From the NCBI RefSeq assembly GCF_005845215.1, contig NZ_SPHO01000032.1:1-51221 (forward strand): a DNA stretch of 51,221 nt, given 5' to 3'. The notes beneath the pieces are model-generated. The model was not told where the DNA came from. It did not search any database and worked only from the letters and a program-made list of their open reading frames with translations. Positions 1-7,683 of this stretch are shown piece after piece. The position numbers were made by a program, and so were the translations under genes. Source of the stretch: Clostridium sp. 1001271st1 H5 (GTDB lineage: Bacteria > Bacillota > Clostridia > Lachnospirales > Lachnospiraceae). Positions within the stretch are counted from its first letter, which is position 1, and every line of letters begins with the position of its first letter.

Positions 1-27
1 AGTAGATACTCTCGTATCTACTTTTTC
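1..27 (+). terminator. Rho-independent terminator at the window edge
   Basis: A perfect 9-bp stem (1-9 with 14-22) with a 4-base loop is followed by a T-run on the plus strand. It probably ends a plus-strand gene lying left of the window. The stem may extend further left, so its true length is not visible. Confidence 0.75.
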
Positions 28-408
28 TTGTAATACCCAAAGTCCAGAAAGAACCCAATAGTATCCTGACTTCTTTTATATTATAGTTTCATGCTTGGAT
101 TCACTGCCCAAAACCGGGCGGAAAATCAGATAATTGCTTCTTGCCAGACGGCACAGGATGAAATCCTGGTGAATGATGAATCAGCATACCATTTAAACAA
201 TGCATGCCTATGATATGGTTTAAATCTGATGAGTGGTGATAGCCTCCTATATTGACCAACTATCATCTGGTAGAATTACTATATCATAATCCCTGTGAAC
301 GTGCAAGGCAATGATATGCTGCTTATCCTGAAGCAGCACAAACCGAAACTGTACAGGCTTGACCCCATATCACATTGCCTATACTCAGCACAATGAGCAC
401 CGTCACAG
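28..408. other. Intergenic stretch with no convincing gene
   Basis: About 380 bases hold no ORF with a credible ribosome binding site. I see an imperfect inverted repeat (ATTTAAAC near 190 with GTTTAAAT near 219, each flanked by ATCAG/CTGAT), a small hairpin around 165-180, an isolated AGGAGG on the minus strand (243-248) with no start codon at a usable distance, and the minus-strand promoter-like pair listed separately. It could be a degraded leader or gene remnant. Confidence 0.5.
278..306 (-). promoter_or_regulatory. Candidate minus-strand promoter without a gene behind it
   Basis: Read on the minus strand, TTGCAC (301-306) and TATAGT (278-283) are separated by exactly 17 bases. No gene starts to the left within the window, so it may drive a small RNA, serve a gene outside the window, or be chance. 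Confidence 0.3.
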
Positions 409-483
409 AAAAAAAAGGAGCCTGACTTCCAGGGCCCCGCTGCATCCAACTGCCATGCAATGGGGCCTGAATCATCCGGCTCC
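409..483 (-). terminator. Terminator of the xylulokinase operon
   Basis: On the minus strand, directly after the kinase stop, nested arms (GGAGCC at 478-483 with 417-422, and CAGGCCCC at 462-469 with 430-438) form a long hairpin followed by eight T residues (416-409). The apical part also has GCAT/ATGC complementarity. It closes the 4162-493 operon. Confidence 0.85.
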
Positions 484-492
484 CTGTTTGTA

Positions 493-1965
493 TTATTCTT
501 CCAGATTCTGGAATACCGTCTTAAGTGCAGGATACATCTGCCTGAACTTGCCGTACTGCTTTTCATACTTTCCGGCCAGGTCAGCATCCGGCTCAATGGT
601 CTCTATGACTTTTACAATGCTGTCCGCTGCGGTCTTCACGTCCGGATACTCCCCGCAGCCCACGGCTGCCAGTATGGCGCCTCCCAGGGCAGGGCCTTCC
701 TCGTTTTCAACCACATCCACCTTCACATTCATGATGTTGGCCACCATCTTCTTCCACAGAGGGCTCTTTGCTCCCCCGCCGCAGATTTTGGTTCGGTCGA
801 TTCGGATGCCTAAACTTCTTGCCACCTCCAGAGAATCCCTGAGTCCGAATACCACGCCTTCCAATACGGCCTGGGTCATCTCCTCTCTGCTGGTATCCAT
901 GGTCATGCCGATGAAACATGCCCTGGCCCTTGGGTCGTTATGAGGAGAACGCTCTCCCATGAGATAGGGCAGATAGAACACATGGTTCTCTCCCAGTTTC
1001 ACGATTCCCTCCTGCTCCCTGGAGAATTCCTTTGTCTTAAGGATTTCCTCCATCCACCACTTATTACAGGAGGCAGCGCTTAACATACATCCCATGAGAT
1101 GGAAATGCCCGTCTGCATGGTCAAAGGAATGAAGTGCATTGTTGCAGTCCACCTTAAAGCTTTCGCTGGAAATAAAGATGGTTCCGCTGGTTCCCAGGGA
1201 AATATTGCAGCATCCCTCCCCAACGGTTCCGGTGCCTACGGCAGCAGCCGCATTGTCTCCTGCTCCGGCAATAATTTTCACGTTCTGTGAAAATCCCAGC
1301 TCTTCTGCCAGTTCTGCCTTCAGATTTCCCACCACCTGATAGCTCTCATACAAATCCGGAAGCTGTTCCCTGGTGATACCGCACAGCTCCATCATCTCAT
1401 CAGACCAGCACTTATGGGCCACATCCAGAAGCAGCATGCCGGAGGCATCGGAGTAATCCGTACAGAAACTGCCTGACAGCCTGTAAGCCAGATAATCCTT
1501 GGGAAGCATAATTTTACATATACGGGCAAAGTTCTCCGGTTCATTCTTCTTCATCCACAGAATCTTTGGGGCTGTAAAGCCGGTAAATGCAATATTGGCC
1601 GTGTAAGCGGACAGCTTATCCTTGCCAATGGTCTGGTTCAGGTAATCTGTCTCCTTCTCGGACCGTCCGTCATTCCAGAGGATGGCCGGGCGAATGACTT
1701 CATCCGCCGCATCCAGCGTCACAAGGCCGTGCATCTGGCCTCCGAAACTGATACCTGCCACCTGTGATTTATCGCACTCCGAAGTCAGCTCCTTCATGCC
1801 GTCCACGGAGGCTGCGAACCAGTCCTCCGGGTTCTGCTCCGACCATGCAGGATGGGGGAAATACAGAGGGTACTCCCGTGAAACCACCTTGTGGATTCGT
1901 CCGCTTCCATCCATTAATAATAATTTTACTGCTGAGGTTCCCAGGTCCACTCCTATGTAAAGCAT
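493..1965 (-). CDS. xylB: Xylulokinase-like FGGY sugar kinase
   Basis: A complete FGGY-family carbohydrate kinase of 490 residues, likely phosphorylating a ketopentose such as D-xylulose with ATP in the cytoplasm. The N-terminal phosphate motif GVDLGTSAVK (residues 5-14, Asp7), the GQMHG motif typical of xylulokinases (76-80), the catalytic-base region GAGDN (Asp237) and a C-terminal GGGAKSPLW adenosine motif are all visible. I chose the ATG at 1965 over the in-frame ATG at 1983 because GGGAGGGA lies 6-8 bases upstream of it. It is the last gene of an operon with an isomerase and a DUF4867 protein, ending at a strong terminator. The exact substrate depends on the isomerase upstream; D-ribulose or another ketose is possible. 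Confidence 0.88.
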   Translation of the reverse strand: MLYIGVDLGTSAVKLLLMDGSGRIHKVVSREYPLYFPHPAWSEQNPEDWFAASVDGMKELTSECDKSQVAGISFGGQMHGLVTLDAADEVIRPAILWNDGRSEKETDYLNQTIGKDKLSAYTANIAFTGFTAPKILWMKKNEPENFARICKIMLPKDYLAYRLSGSFCTDYSDASGMLLLDVAHKCWSDEMMELCGITREQLPDLYESYQVVGNLKAELAEELGFSQNVKIIAGAGDNAAAAVGTGTVGEGCCNISLGTSGTIFISSESFKVDCNNALHSFDHADGHFHLMGCMLSAASCNKWWMEEILKTKEFSREQEGIVKLGENHVFYLPYLMGERSPHNDPRARACFIGMTMDTSREEMTQAVLEGVVFGLRDSLEVARSLGIRIDRTKICGGGAKSPLWKKMVANIMNVKVDVVENEEGPALGGAILAAVGCGEYPDVKTAADSIVKVIETIEPDADLAGKYEKQYGKFRQMYPALKTVFQNLEE

Positions 1966-1985
1966 ATCTTTCCCTCCCTGCATTT

Positions 1986-3470
1986 TTATGCAAATGGATT
2001 CTCTGTCTTATATCTTACGCTCTTTGGCTGGTTGTAGCCGATTTCCTCCACATCCACGCCAATATACTTAAATACCTCAAATAATGCCTTGCCGTAGTTT
2101 CCAAAAGCAACTGCTCCGTGATGCGGATAGTTCTTCTCGATGAGCACATGGCGGTAGAAGCGTCCCATCTCCGGGATAGCGAACACGCCGATGGAGCCAA
2201 AGGAACGGGTTGCAACCGGAAGCACCTCTCCCTGTGCAATGTAAGCTCTCAGCTTGTTGTCTGCTGTGCTCTGGAGACGGTAGAAGGTAATGCTGCCCGG
2301 TTTTATATCTCCTTCCAGGGTTCCCTGGGTCACTTCGATTGGAAGAGCCCTGGCCATAATCATCTGGTATTTCATCTCACAGAAAGACAGCTTTCCGGAA
2401 GCTGTGTTACCGCAGTGGAAGCCCATGAATGTATCCTTAAGCGTGTAATCATATTTGCCCTTGATATCAGCCTCATACATATCCTTGGGAACCGTGTTGT
2501 TGATGTCCAGAAGAGTAACTGTATCCTGGCTGATAACTGTACCGATGTATTCGCTGAGGGCTCCGTAGATATCCACCTCGCAGGACACCGGGATTCCCTG
2601 TGATGTCAGACGGCTGTTCACATAGCAGGGCACGAAACCAAACTGTGTCTGGAATGCGGGCCAGCATTTTCCGGCAATAGCCACATACTTGCGGTAGCCC
2701 TTGTGCTCTTCCACCCAATCCTTTAAGGTCAGCTCATACTGGGCCAGCTTGGAAAGTATCTCAGGCTTTTTATTGCCTGCTCCCAGCTCTTCCTCCATCT
2801 CCTTCACAATACCTGGAATACGCTCATCTCCTGCATGCTTGTTAAATGCCTCGAACAAATCCAGCTCGGAATTCTCCTCAATCTCCACGCCCAGGTTGTA
2901 AAGCTGCTTGATTGGCGCATTGCAGGCCAGGAAATTCAGCGGCCTTGGACCGAAGCTGATGATTTTGAGCTCGCCTAATGCAGCCACTGCACGGGCAATG
3001 GGCACAAATTCATGAATCATATCCGCGAGGTCCTCTGCATCCCCTACCGGATACTCCGGAATATATGCCTTGATGTTGCGCAGCGCCAGATTATAGCTGG
3101 CATTGAGCATACCGCAGTATGCATCGCCGCGGCCCTGGCACAGATTATCGCCGGACTCCTCAGCCGCTGCCACGAACATCTTAGGTCCGTCAAAATGCTT
3201 TGCCAGCAGGGTTTCTGATATCTCAGGACCAAAATTGCCCAGGTATACGCACAGGGCGTTGCAGCCTGCCTTCTTGATGTCCTCCAATGCCTGCATCATA
3301 TGTATCTCGCTCTCCACGATGCATACCGGACATTCATATATTTCTGCTGCGTCATATTTAGCCTTGTAGGCTTCCACTAATGCTTTTCTTCTGTTGACAG
3401 AAAGAGACTCCGGGAAACAGTCCCTGCTCACTGCCACGATTCCGATTTTTACTTCTGGTGTATTGTTCAT
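1986..3470 (-). CDS. L-fucose/L-arabinose isomerase family protein
   Basis: A 494-residue cytoplasmic sugar isomerase of the FucI/AraA superfamily, recognised from its overall pattern (N-terminal KIGIVAVSRDCFPESL, YLGNFGPE, KCWPAF, a GFHCGNT segment and a C-terminal HHGAVAFG). It should interconvert an aldose and a ketose that the adjacent kinase then phosphorylates. The start at 3470 is preceded by AGGAGG at 8-base spacing; the longer in-frame ATG at 3542 has no ribosome binding site. It lies 20 bases upstream of the kinase start. Within this superfamily, substrate (L-fucose, D-arabinose, L-arabinose, others) cannot be read from the sequence by eye, so I leave the symbol blank. Confidence 0.82.
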   Translation of the reverse strand: MNNTPEVKIGIVAVSRDCFPESLSVNRRKALVEAYKAKYDAAEIYECPVCIVESEIHMMQALEDIKKAGCNALCVYLGNFGPEISETLLAKHFDGPKMFVAAAEESGDNLCQGRGDAYCGMLNASYNLALRNIKAYIPEYPVGDAEDLADMIHEFVPIARAVAALGELKIISFGPRPLNFLACNAPIKQLYNLGVEIEENSELDLFEAFNKHAGDERIPGIVKEMEEELGAGNKKPEILSKLAQYELTLKDWVEEHKGYRKYVAIAGKCWPAFQTQFGFVPCYVNSRLTSQGIPVSCEVDIYGALSEYIGTVISQDTVTLLDINNTVPKDMYEADIKGKYDYTLKDTFMGFHCGNTASGKLSFCEMKYQMIMARALPIEVTQGTLEGDIKPGSITFYRLQSTADNKLRAYIAQGEVLPVATRSFGSIGVFAIPEMGRFYRHVLIEKNYPHHGAVAFGNYGKALFEVFKYIGVDVEEIGYNQPKSVRYKTENPFA

Positions 3471-3538
3471 TGTATTATCCTCCTCATACATGATTGATTT
3501 TATTGTCTGCATCTGAAAATTGTGTTCTGTTATCTGCA

Positions 3539-4162
3539 TCACACGCTCAGGTTCTCACCCTTTAGGCCGATAAACGCTCCCTCCGGCAGCCCGCCCTCTG
3601 CATGTCCGATGAGCCACTTGTTCCTGGCAAATAAAAGCCTGTCCTCAGGGTCCTTTACTTCCACCGGCTCCATGTCCAGGTTGGTGTCTTTCGGAAGGAC
3701 AATTACACATCGGAAGCCCTCATCCTTTACATGGCAGGGTGCATAGTGCAGGGTGGTTGCATATACCTCCACGGCTGTTCCTGCCGGAACCAGAAATGCC
3801 TCCATTCTGGATGTGTCGTATGTGTGGTCCTCCTCAATATCCTGCTGTTTTCCCAATATCAGAATCAGGTCGTCCACAGCAATGTCCACTTCTGAATCCC
3901 GGTGATATTCCACTGCATTCAGTTTCTTGTTATGTCCGTTGCAGCATCCTATCTGGATGGGCATCTGGCCGTAGATTCCATTTCCCAGCTCCTTTGCCGC
4001 AGGCAGGGCCTCCATCTCAGGCAGTGAGGGTATGTAAATAACGTCCTCAGGTAAAGGCGTTTGTTCCATTGCCTTTAGCAGACCGCTGAAATCATAACCT
4101 GTGATGACCCTTCCATAGGCTTTAAATGCCGAATCCGTCACCTTTTTGACTGTCATCCCCAT
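3539..4162 (-). CDS. DUF4867 family protein, probable cupin-fold sugar-processing partner
   Basis: A 207-residue protein that I recognise as the DUF4867 family, whose biochemical role is not established to my knowledge. A central stretch with AVEYHRDSEVDI, a later HTYD and a THE-like LHYAPCH segment place several His and Glu residues as in metal-binding cupins; that fold assignment is inference. The second Met (4162) is preferred because AGGAGG ends 7 bases upstream, while the first (4168) sits almost on top of it. It is the first gene of the isomerase/kinase operon, so an epimerase, mutarotase or lyxose-isomerase-like role in the same sugar pathway is plausible. Confidence 0.75.
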   Translation of the reverse strand: MGMTVKKVTDSAFKAYGRVITGYDFSGLLKAMEQTPLPEDVIYIPSLPEMEALPAAKELGNGIYGQMPIQIGCCNGHNKKLNAVEYHRDSEVDIAVDDLILILGKQQDIEEDHTYDTSRMEAFLVPAGTAVEVYATTLHYAPCHVKDEGFRCVIVLPKDTNLDMEPVEVKDPEDRLLFARNKWLIGHAEGGLPEGAFIGLKGENLSV

Positions 4163-4228
4163 GTTCATACCTCCTTGTATCGGGCCGTGCGTTTCTCCAT
4201 GTGCACCGGCCTGTTTTCTCTGGTATTT

Positions 4229-4234
4229 ATTATA
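4229..4234 (-). promoter_or_regulatory. Candidate -10 box for the DUF4867-isomerase-kinase operon
   Basis: TATAAT on the minus strand lies 67 bases upstream of the DUF4867 start and just downstream of the AraC-gene terminator. No good -35 box stands 16-18 bases upstream, which fits a promoter that needs an activator such as the adjacent AraC protein. Confidence 0.4.
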
Positions 4235-4246
4235 ATATAAACGGAC

Positions 4247-4291
4247 AAAAAAAACGTGCTGTTATTTTACGAACTAACAGCACTTTTTTGC
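4247..4291. terminator. Bidirectional terminator after the AraC gene
   Basis: A perfect 9-bp stem GTGCTGTTA (4256-4264) with TAACAGCAC (4275-4283) is followed by six T on the plus strand and, on the minus strand, by eight T. On the minus strand it lies 14 bases after the AraC stop and so separates regulator and sugar operon transcripts. Confidence 0.85.
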
Positions 4292-4296
4292 GATTT

Positions 4297-5151
4297 TTAT
4301 GGGTTCGCCTGTTTCTGGTTCATCTGCTTCCGGTTCATCTGCTTCCGGTACTGACTGGGCAGGCAGCCATACCGCTTTTTAAAGGCTTTGGCAAATGCCC
4401 TTGCGTCCGCAAATCCGTGGTCCAGGGCAATGTCCCCCACATAACGGTCTGAATTCAGCAGTTCCCGCATAGCATACTTCACCCTTAAGTCCATCAGGTA
4501 TGTGCGGTACCCCACCTGGGCATATTCCCTGAACATATGTGAAAGATAAGACGGCGTAAAGCCGAACCTGGATGCAACCATTTCCAGGCTCAATTCCTTG
4601 TCATAATTCTCCTTCATGTATTGGGTTACCTGGGACAGCTTGTCCAAATGCCGCTTTTGCTGTACCTGGACCTTATCAATCTGCGCAATCCTGAATTCCG
4701 TCACAATCAGATAAAGGAACTCCATAAACTGGCTCTTCACCTTCAGGCGATAGCCGAATCCCCTCTGCTCATACGTGCGGTACATGGCAATGACCAGGGA
4801 CACAAGCCTGGCCCTCTGGTTCTCATCCCTATCCGCAAAGGTAATGCAGGACTCGTCACTCATATATCCTTCAAAGGATTTCATTGGAATCTGGAGTACA
4901 ATGGTAATGTTGGGGTCGGGACACTCAATGGAATGGATTTCATTGGGATTCACAATGACAAAATCATTGGGGTTCAATGTATATTGTCTTGAATTGATGT
5001 AGAAGTCCAGCTTTCCCTCCAACACAAGAAACAGTTCCACAGACTGGTGCCAATGCTTGCTGACCCTGTAATTCCCATCCCTTCCCTCAAATATGAACAT
5101 CCGAAAGGGCAAATCATCATTGGGAATCACTGTCTCATATCTGAAATCCAT
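4297..5151 (-). CDS. AraC family transcriptional regulator with N-terminal cupin
   Basis: A 284-residue sugar-responsive regulator: an N-terminal cupin sensor (KHWHQSVELFLVLEGKLDF near 32-50, with a NPNEIHSIE turn) and two C-terminal helix-turn-helix units (about 175-270; LSLEMVASRFGFTPSYLSHMF and VGDIALDHGFADARAFAKAFKKRYG blocks). GGAGG stands 6 bases before the ATG. It is encoded immediately upstream of the DUF4867-isomerase-kinase operon on the same strand, separated by a terminator, so control of that operon is the natural inference. The C-terminus ends in a short repeated peptide (RKQMN, RKQMN, QKQAN) produced by a 15-bp tandem repeat, outside the conserved domain. Confidence 0.88.
   Translation of the reverse strand: MDFRYETVIPNDDLPFRMFIFEGRDGNYRVSKHWHQSVELFLVLEGKLDFYINSRQYTLNPNDFVIVNPNEIHSIECPDPNITIVLQIPMKSFEGYMSDESCITFADRDENQRARLVSLVIAMYRTYEQRGFGYRLKVKSQFMEFLYLIVTEFRIAQIDKVQVQQKRHLDKLSQVTQYMKENYDKELSLEMVASRFGFTPSYLSHMFREYAQVGYRTYLMDLRVKYAMRELLNSDRYVGDIALDHGFADARAFAKAFKKRYGCLPSQYRKQMNRKQMNQKQANP
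4303..4347. repeat. 15-bp tandem repeat at the 3' end of the AraC gene
   Basis: Two identical 15-bp units (4318-4332 and 4333-4347, gttcatctgcttccg on plus) follow a degenerate third unit (4303-4317, four mismatches). They encode the repeated C-terminal pentapeptide and keep the reading frame if units are gained or lost. Confidence 0.8.
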
Positions 5152-5295
5152 CCTGCACCTCCCCGCTTATCCTGTTATCATACATATGTAATGATATCAA
5201 ATCACTGAATACATAAAAGTATAGCAAAAATAATCAAAAACAGCAATATCATGCCAGGATTCTCCTGCAGTCCGGCATTCATCTCTTCCATTGAC

Positions 5296-5333
5296 AAAAA
5301 GGCGCGGAAACAGGGTATACCCGCTTTCACGCC
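5296..5333 (-). terminator. Terminator of the collagen-like gene
   Basis: On the minus strand a long imperfect hairpin (GGCG...GAAA...GGG, tata loop, CCC...GTTTC...CGCC) is followed by five T residues, about 30 bases after the stop codon of the collagen-like gene. Confidence 0.75.
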
Positions 5334-5364
5334 GAACTGTTTTCCCTTATTCACTTTCATCTGC

Positions 5365-6768
5365 TCAGACATCTCTGTCCAGCTTAAAAATCACCATGGT
5401 AGCAGTCCCTTCCTGGCCGGTGGTAGGGCTGTTAAAATACAAAGACAGCGTGGTGGTTTCAGGTACCTCAATGATGAATGATACTGCCCCGAACGCAGTG
5501 GTTCTTTCTGTTCCCGTCTTAAAATAGATACCGTATTCCAGGTGTGCCCTTCCATTGTATGCAGGGGTTATCTGCATATAACTAATGTCCACCAGTATGG
5601 CAGACACCTGATAGGATATGGCGTAGTATCCTGGCATAAGGGTAATGTGGGTTGCGTCAGTCAGGACAATATTCCCGGTAGTGTCTTCCACCCCTTCTCC
5701 CATTGGAATCGGAATACCATTATTCCACAAACCGCCAAAATTGATAAACGACGCGAATACGCCTCCAGCTGCCGGGCCCGTTGGCCCGGTTACTCCTGTG
5801 GGACCTGTGGCTCCTGTGGGACCTGTGGCTCCCGCTGGTCCTGTGGACCCTGGCTGGCCGTTTTCTCCTGCTGGTCCCGGTACTCCCTGTGGGCCTGTGG
5901 CTCCCGTGGGTCCTGTGACCCCCGCCGGGCCTGCGGCTCCTGTCGGTCCTGTGGCTCCCGCCGGGCCTGCGGCTCCCGTGGCTCCTGTCACTCCCGTTGG
6001 TCCTGTCACTCCCGCCGGGCCTGCGGCTCCTGTCGGTCCCGCCGCTCCCGCCGGGCCGGTCATCCCCCGCGGGCCGGTTGCTCCCATGGGGCCCTGAATT
6101 CCTGCTGCCCCGGGGATTCCCTGGGGTCCAACAGCTCCCGGATTCCCCTGAAGTCCCTGCGGGCCCTGGGGGCCTGTTGGTCCTATGACTCCCTGGATTC
6201 CCTGAGGCCCCTGGATTCCCACCGGCCCTTGCGGACCGGTTGGTCCGGTTACTCCGGCCGGTCCCTGCACACCGGTTTCTCCTCTGGGACCTTCAGGCCC
6301 CATTACTCCGCGCGGACCTGTATCTCCTTTTGGGCCAGCGGGTCCCGGATTTCCCTGGGGCCCCTGAATTCCCATGGGGCCCTGCGCCCCTGTGGGCCCG
6401 GCTGCACCGGCCGGCCCCTGAGGACCGGTTTCCCCCCGGGGACCTTCCGGCCCCATGGCGCCGCGCAGACCGGTATCTCCCTTCGGTCCGGCAGGGCCTG
6501 TATCTCCTTTTGGTCCGGCAGGTCCCGTATTTCCCTGCGGGCCGGCGGCTCCCTGCGGACCTGTTAAGCCCCGTTCTCCCGGTATCCCCTGCGGGCCCTG
6601 AGGTCCTGCAGCGCCGCTTATTCCCGGGGCTCCCATGGGACCCCTTGGGCCAGCAGGGCCGGTATCTCCTTTGGGACCAGCCGGTCCCGCAGGTCCCGGA
6701 CAGCAGCAGCACTCCTTATACCAGCATCCGGCCCTCTCCCTGAAATCCTCCTGATTACCATCCCACAT
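5365..6768 (-). CDS. Collagen-like repeat protein with BclA-type C-terminal domain
   Basis: A 467-residue protein with three parts: a short N-terminus with a Cys cluster (WYKECCCC, about 17-24), roughly 105-110 uninterrupted Gly-X-Y triplets, and a ~115-residue C-terminal domain rich in beta-strand pattern (from FASFINFGGLW to VIFKLDRDV) that resembles the TNF-like trimerisation domain of exosporium BclA-type proteins. Early triplets are GPKGDTG/GPRG types; later ones are GPTG/GVTG/GATG, whose Thr residues are typical glycosylation sites in bacterial collagens. A 51-residue block is duplicated within the repeat. There is no signal peptide. I chose the ATG at 6768 because GGGGG stands 7-8 bases upstream; the ATG at 6825 lacks one. 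A surface or spore-coat role is inferred from family and from the absence of a secretion signal. Confidence 0.85.
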   Translation of the reverse strand: MWDGNQEDFRERAGCWYKECCCCPGPAGPAGPKGDTGPAGPRGPMGAPGISGAAGPQGPQGIPGERGLTGPQGAAGPQGNTGPAGPKGDTGPAGPKGDTGLRGAMGPEGPRGETGPQGPAGAAGPTGAQGPMGIQGPQGNPGPAGPKGDTGPRGVMGPEGPRGETGVQGPAGVTGPTGPQGPVGIQGPQGIQGVIGPTGPQGPQGLQGNPGAVGPQGIPGAAGIQGPMGATGPRGMTGPAGAAGPTGAAGPAGVTGPTGVTGATGAAGPAGATGPTGAAGPAGVTGPTGATGPQGVPGPAGENGQPGSTGPAGATGPTGATGPTGVTGPTGPAAGGVFASFINFGGLWNNGIPIPMGEGVEDTTGNIVLTDATHITLMPGYYAISYQVSAILVDISYMQITPAYNGRAHLEYGIYFKTGTERTTAFGAVSFIIEVPETTTLSLYFNSPTTGQEGTATMVIFKLDRDV

Positions 6769-6814
6769 TTTGGTTCCCCCTTCTGCATATATTCTGTATA
6801 AATCCATTACTATC

Positions 6815-6822
6815 AATATATG
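6815..6822 (-). promoter_or_regulatory. Possible sporulation-sigma -10 element upstream of the collagen-like gene
   Basis: CATATATT on the minus strand matches the CATAnnnT core recognised by sigma-E/sigma-K type factors and lies 47 bases before the start codon. The match is short and the -35 side is not distinctive, so this is only a hint. Confidence 0.25.
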
Positions 6823-6855
6823 CATCTGTACCGCACTGTTTCCGGGGTCTTTATA

Positions 6856-7683
6856 TCAGCAGTTTCCTGGCCACACATACTTTAAATATTCCCTGGCGGT
6901 CTGCACCAGGGCATATACCCTGGCCACATCTGTTGCAGGTCTGTCATCCATATGCCAGCGCGGGAAAAACCTGGAGACATGAAGAGGAATACCGGAGTTC
7001 AGGGATGATATCCAACCCGCCATCTCCCTCATTTCCTTCTCTGAATCATTTTCCCCGGGTACAATAAGGACGGTCAGCTCTACATGACATGCACGGCTGG
7101 CACGCTCTATAAAATGCTTTACAGTCCCAAGGTCTCCGCCCAGTTTCCTGTAATAATGCTCTGTAAAACCTTTTAAATCAATGTTCATGGCATCTGCCAC
7201 CGGCAGGATTTCATCCAGTACCTGGTCCGATACGCTTCCGTTGGTGACAATTACATTTTTCATCCCTGCATTTCTCACAAGGCGCCCTGTGTCCCTGACA
7301 TACTCCCAGCCCACCAGTGGTTCGTTATAGGTAAAGGCAATGCCTATATTCCCCCTTTTTCTCAGCTCCAGGGCCTTTCCCGCCAGTTCCTCAGGATTCA
7401 CGGACAATGCATGGGCGTCTGCCTCCCCTGCCATGGATATCTCGTGATTCTGGCAGAAAGGACACCTCAGATTGCACCCGAAGCTTCCCACCGACAATAT
7501 GGCTGAACCAGGCATGAACCGCTTCAGCGGCTTTTTCTCTATGGGGTCCAGTGCCATGGACGTAATTTTCCCGTAATTAACAGAAATCACCGCTCCCCCG
7601 GTATTCTTCCTGGCCCTGCAGATACCGGTCTGCCCATCTTCCAGGCTGCACCGGTTCATACATCCCCCGCACACAGCCCTCAT
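6856..7683 (-). CDS. amrS: AmmeMemoRadiSam system radical SAM enzyme
   Basis: A 275-residue radical SAM protein. The [4Fe-4S]/SAM motif CxxxCxxC is at Cys70, Cys74 and Cys77 (CNLRCPFC), preceded by an N-terminal cysteine knuckle (C5, C8, C12, C22) and the DPIEKKPL signature of this family. It lacks roughly the first 50 residues of longer family members but the conserved blocks are complete. Its ATG overlaps the stop of the upstream Memo-AMMECR1 gene (ATGA), implying translational coupling and a shared process. The family always travels with Memo and AMMECR1 proteins; the reaction and substrate are, as far as I know, unresolved, with a redox or modification role suspected. Confidence 0.9.
   Translation of the reverse strand: MRAVCGGCMNRCSLEDGQTGICRARKNTGGAVISVNYGKITSMALDPIEKKPLKRFMPGSAILSVGSFGCNLRCPFCQNHEISMAGEADAHALSVNPEELAGKALELRKRGNIGIAFTYNEPLVGWEYVRDTGRLVRNAGMKNVIVTNGSVSDQVLDEILPVADAMNIDLKGFTEHYYRKLGGDLGTVKHFIERASRACHVELTVLIVPGENDSEKEMREMAGWISSLNSGIPLHVSRFFPRWHMDDRPATDVARVYALVQTAREYLKYVWPGNC

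Noticed and set aside
359..943. Plus-strand ORF of 194 codons overlapping the kinase 3' end
   Set aside because: No ribosome binding site; it runs through the terminator and antisense to a well-supported kinase.
5542..6567. Long plus-strand ORFs opposite the collagen-like gene
   Set aside because: They are antisense shadows of the GC-rich Gly-X-Y repeat, with repetitive Ser/Cys/Arg composition and no ribosome binding site.
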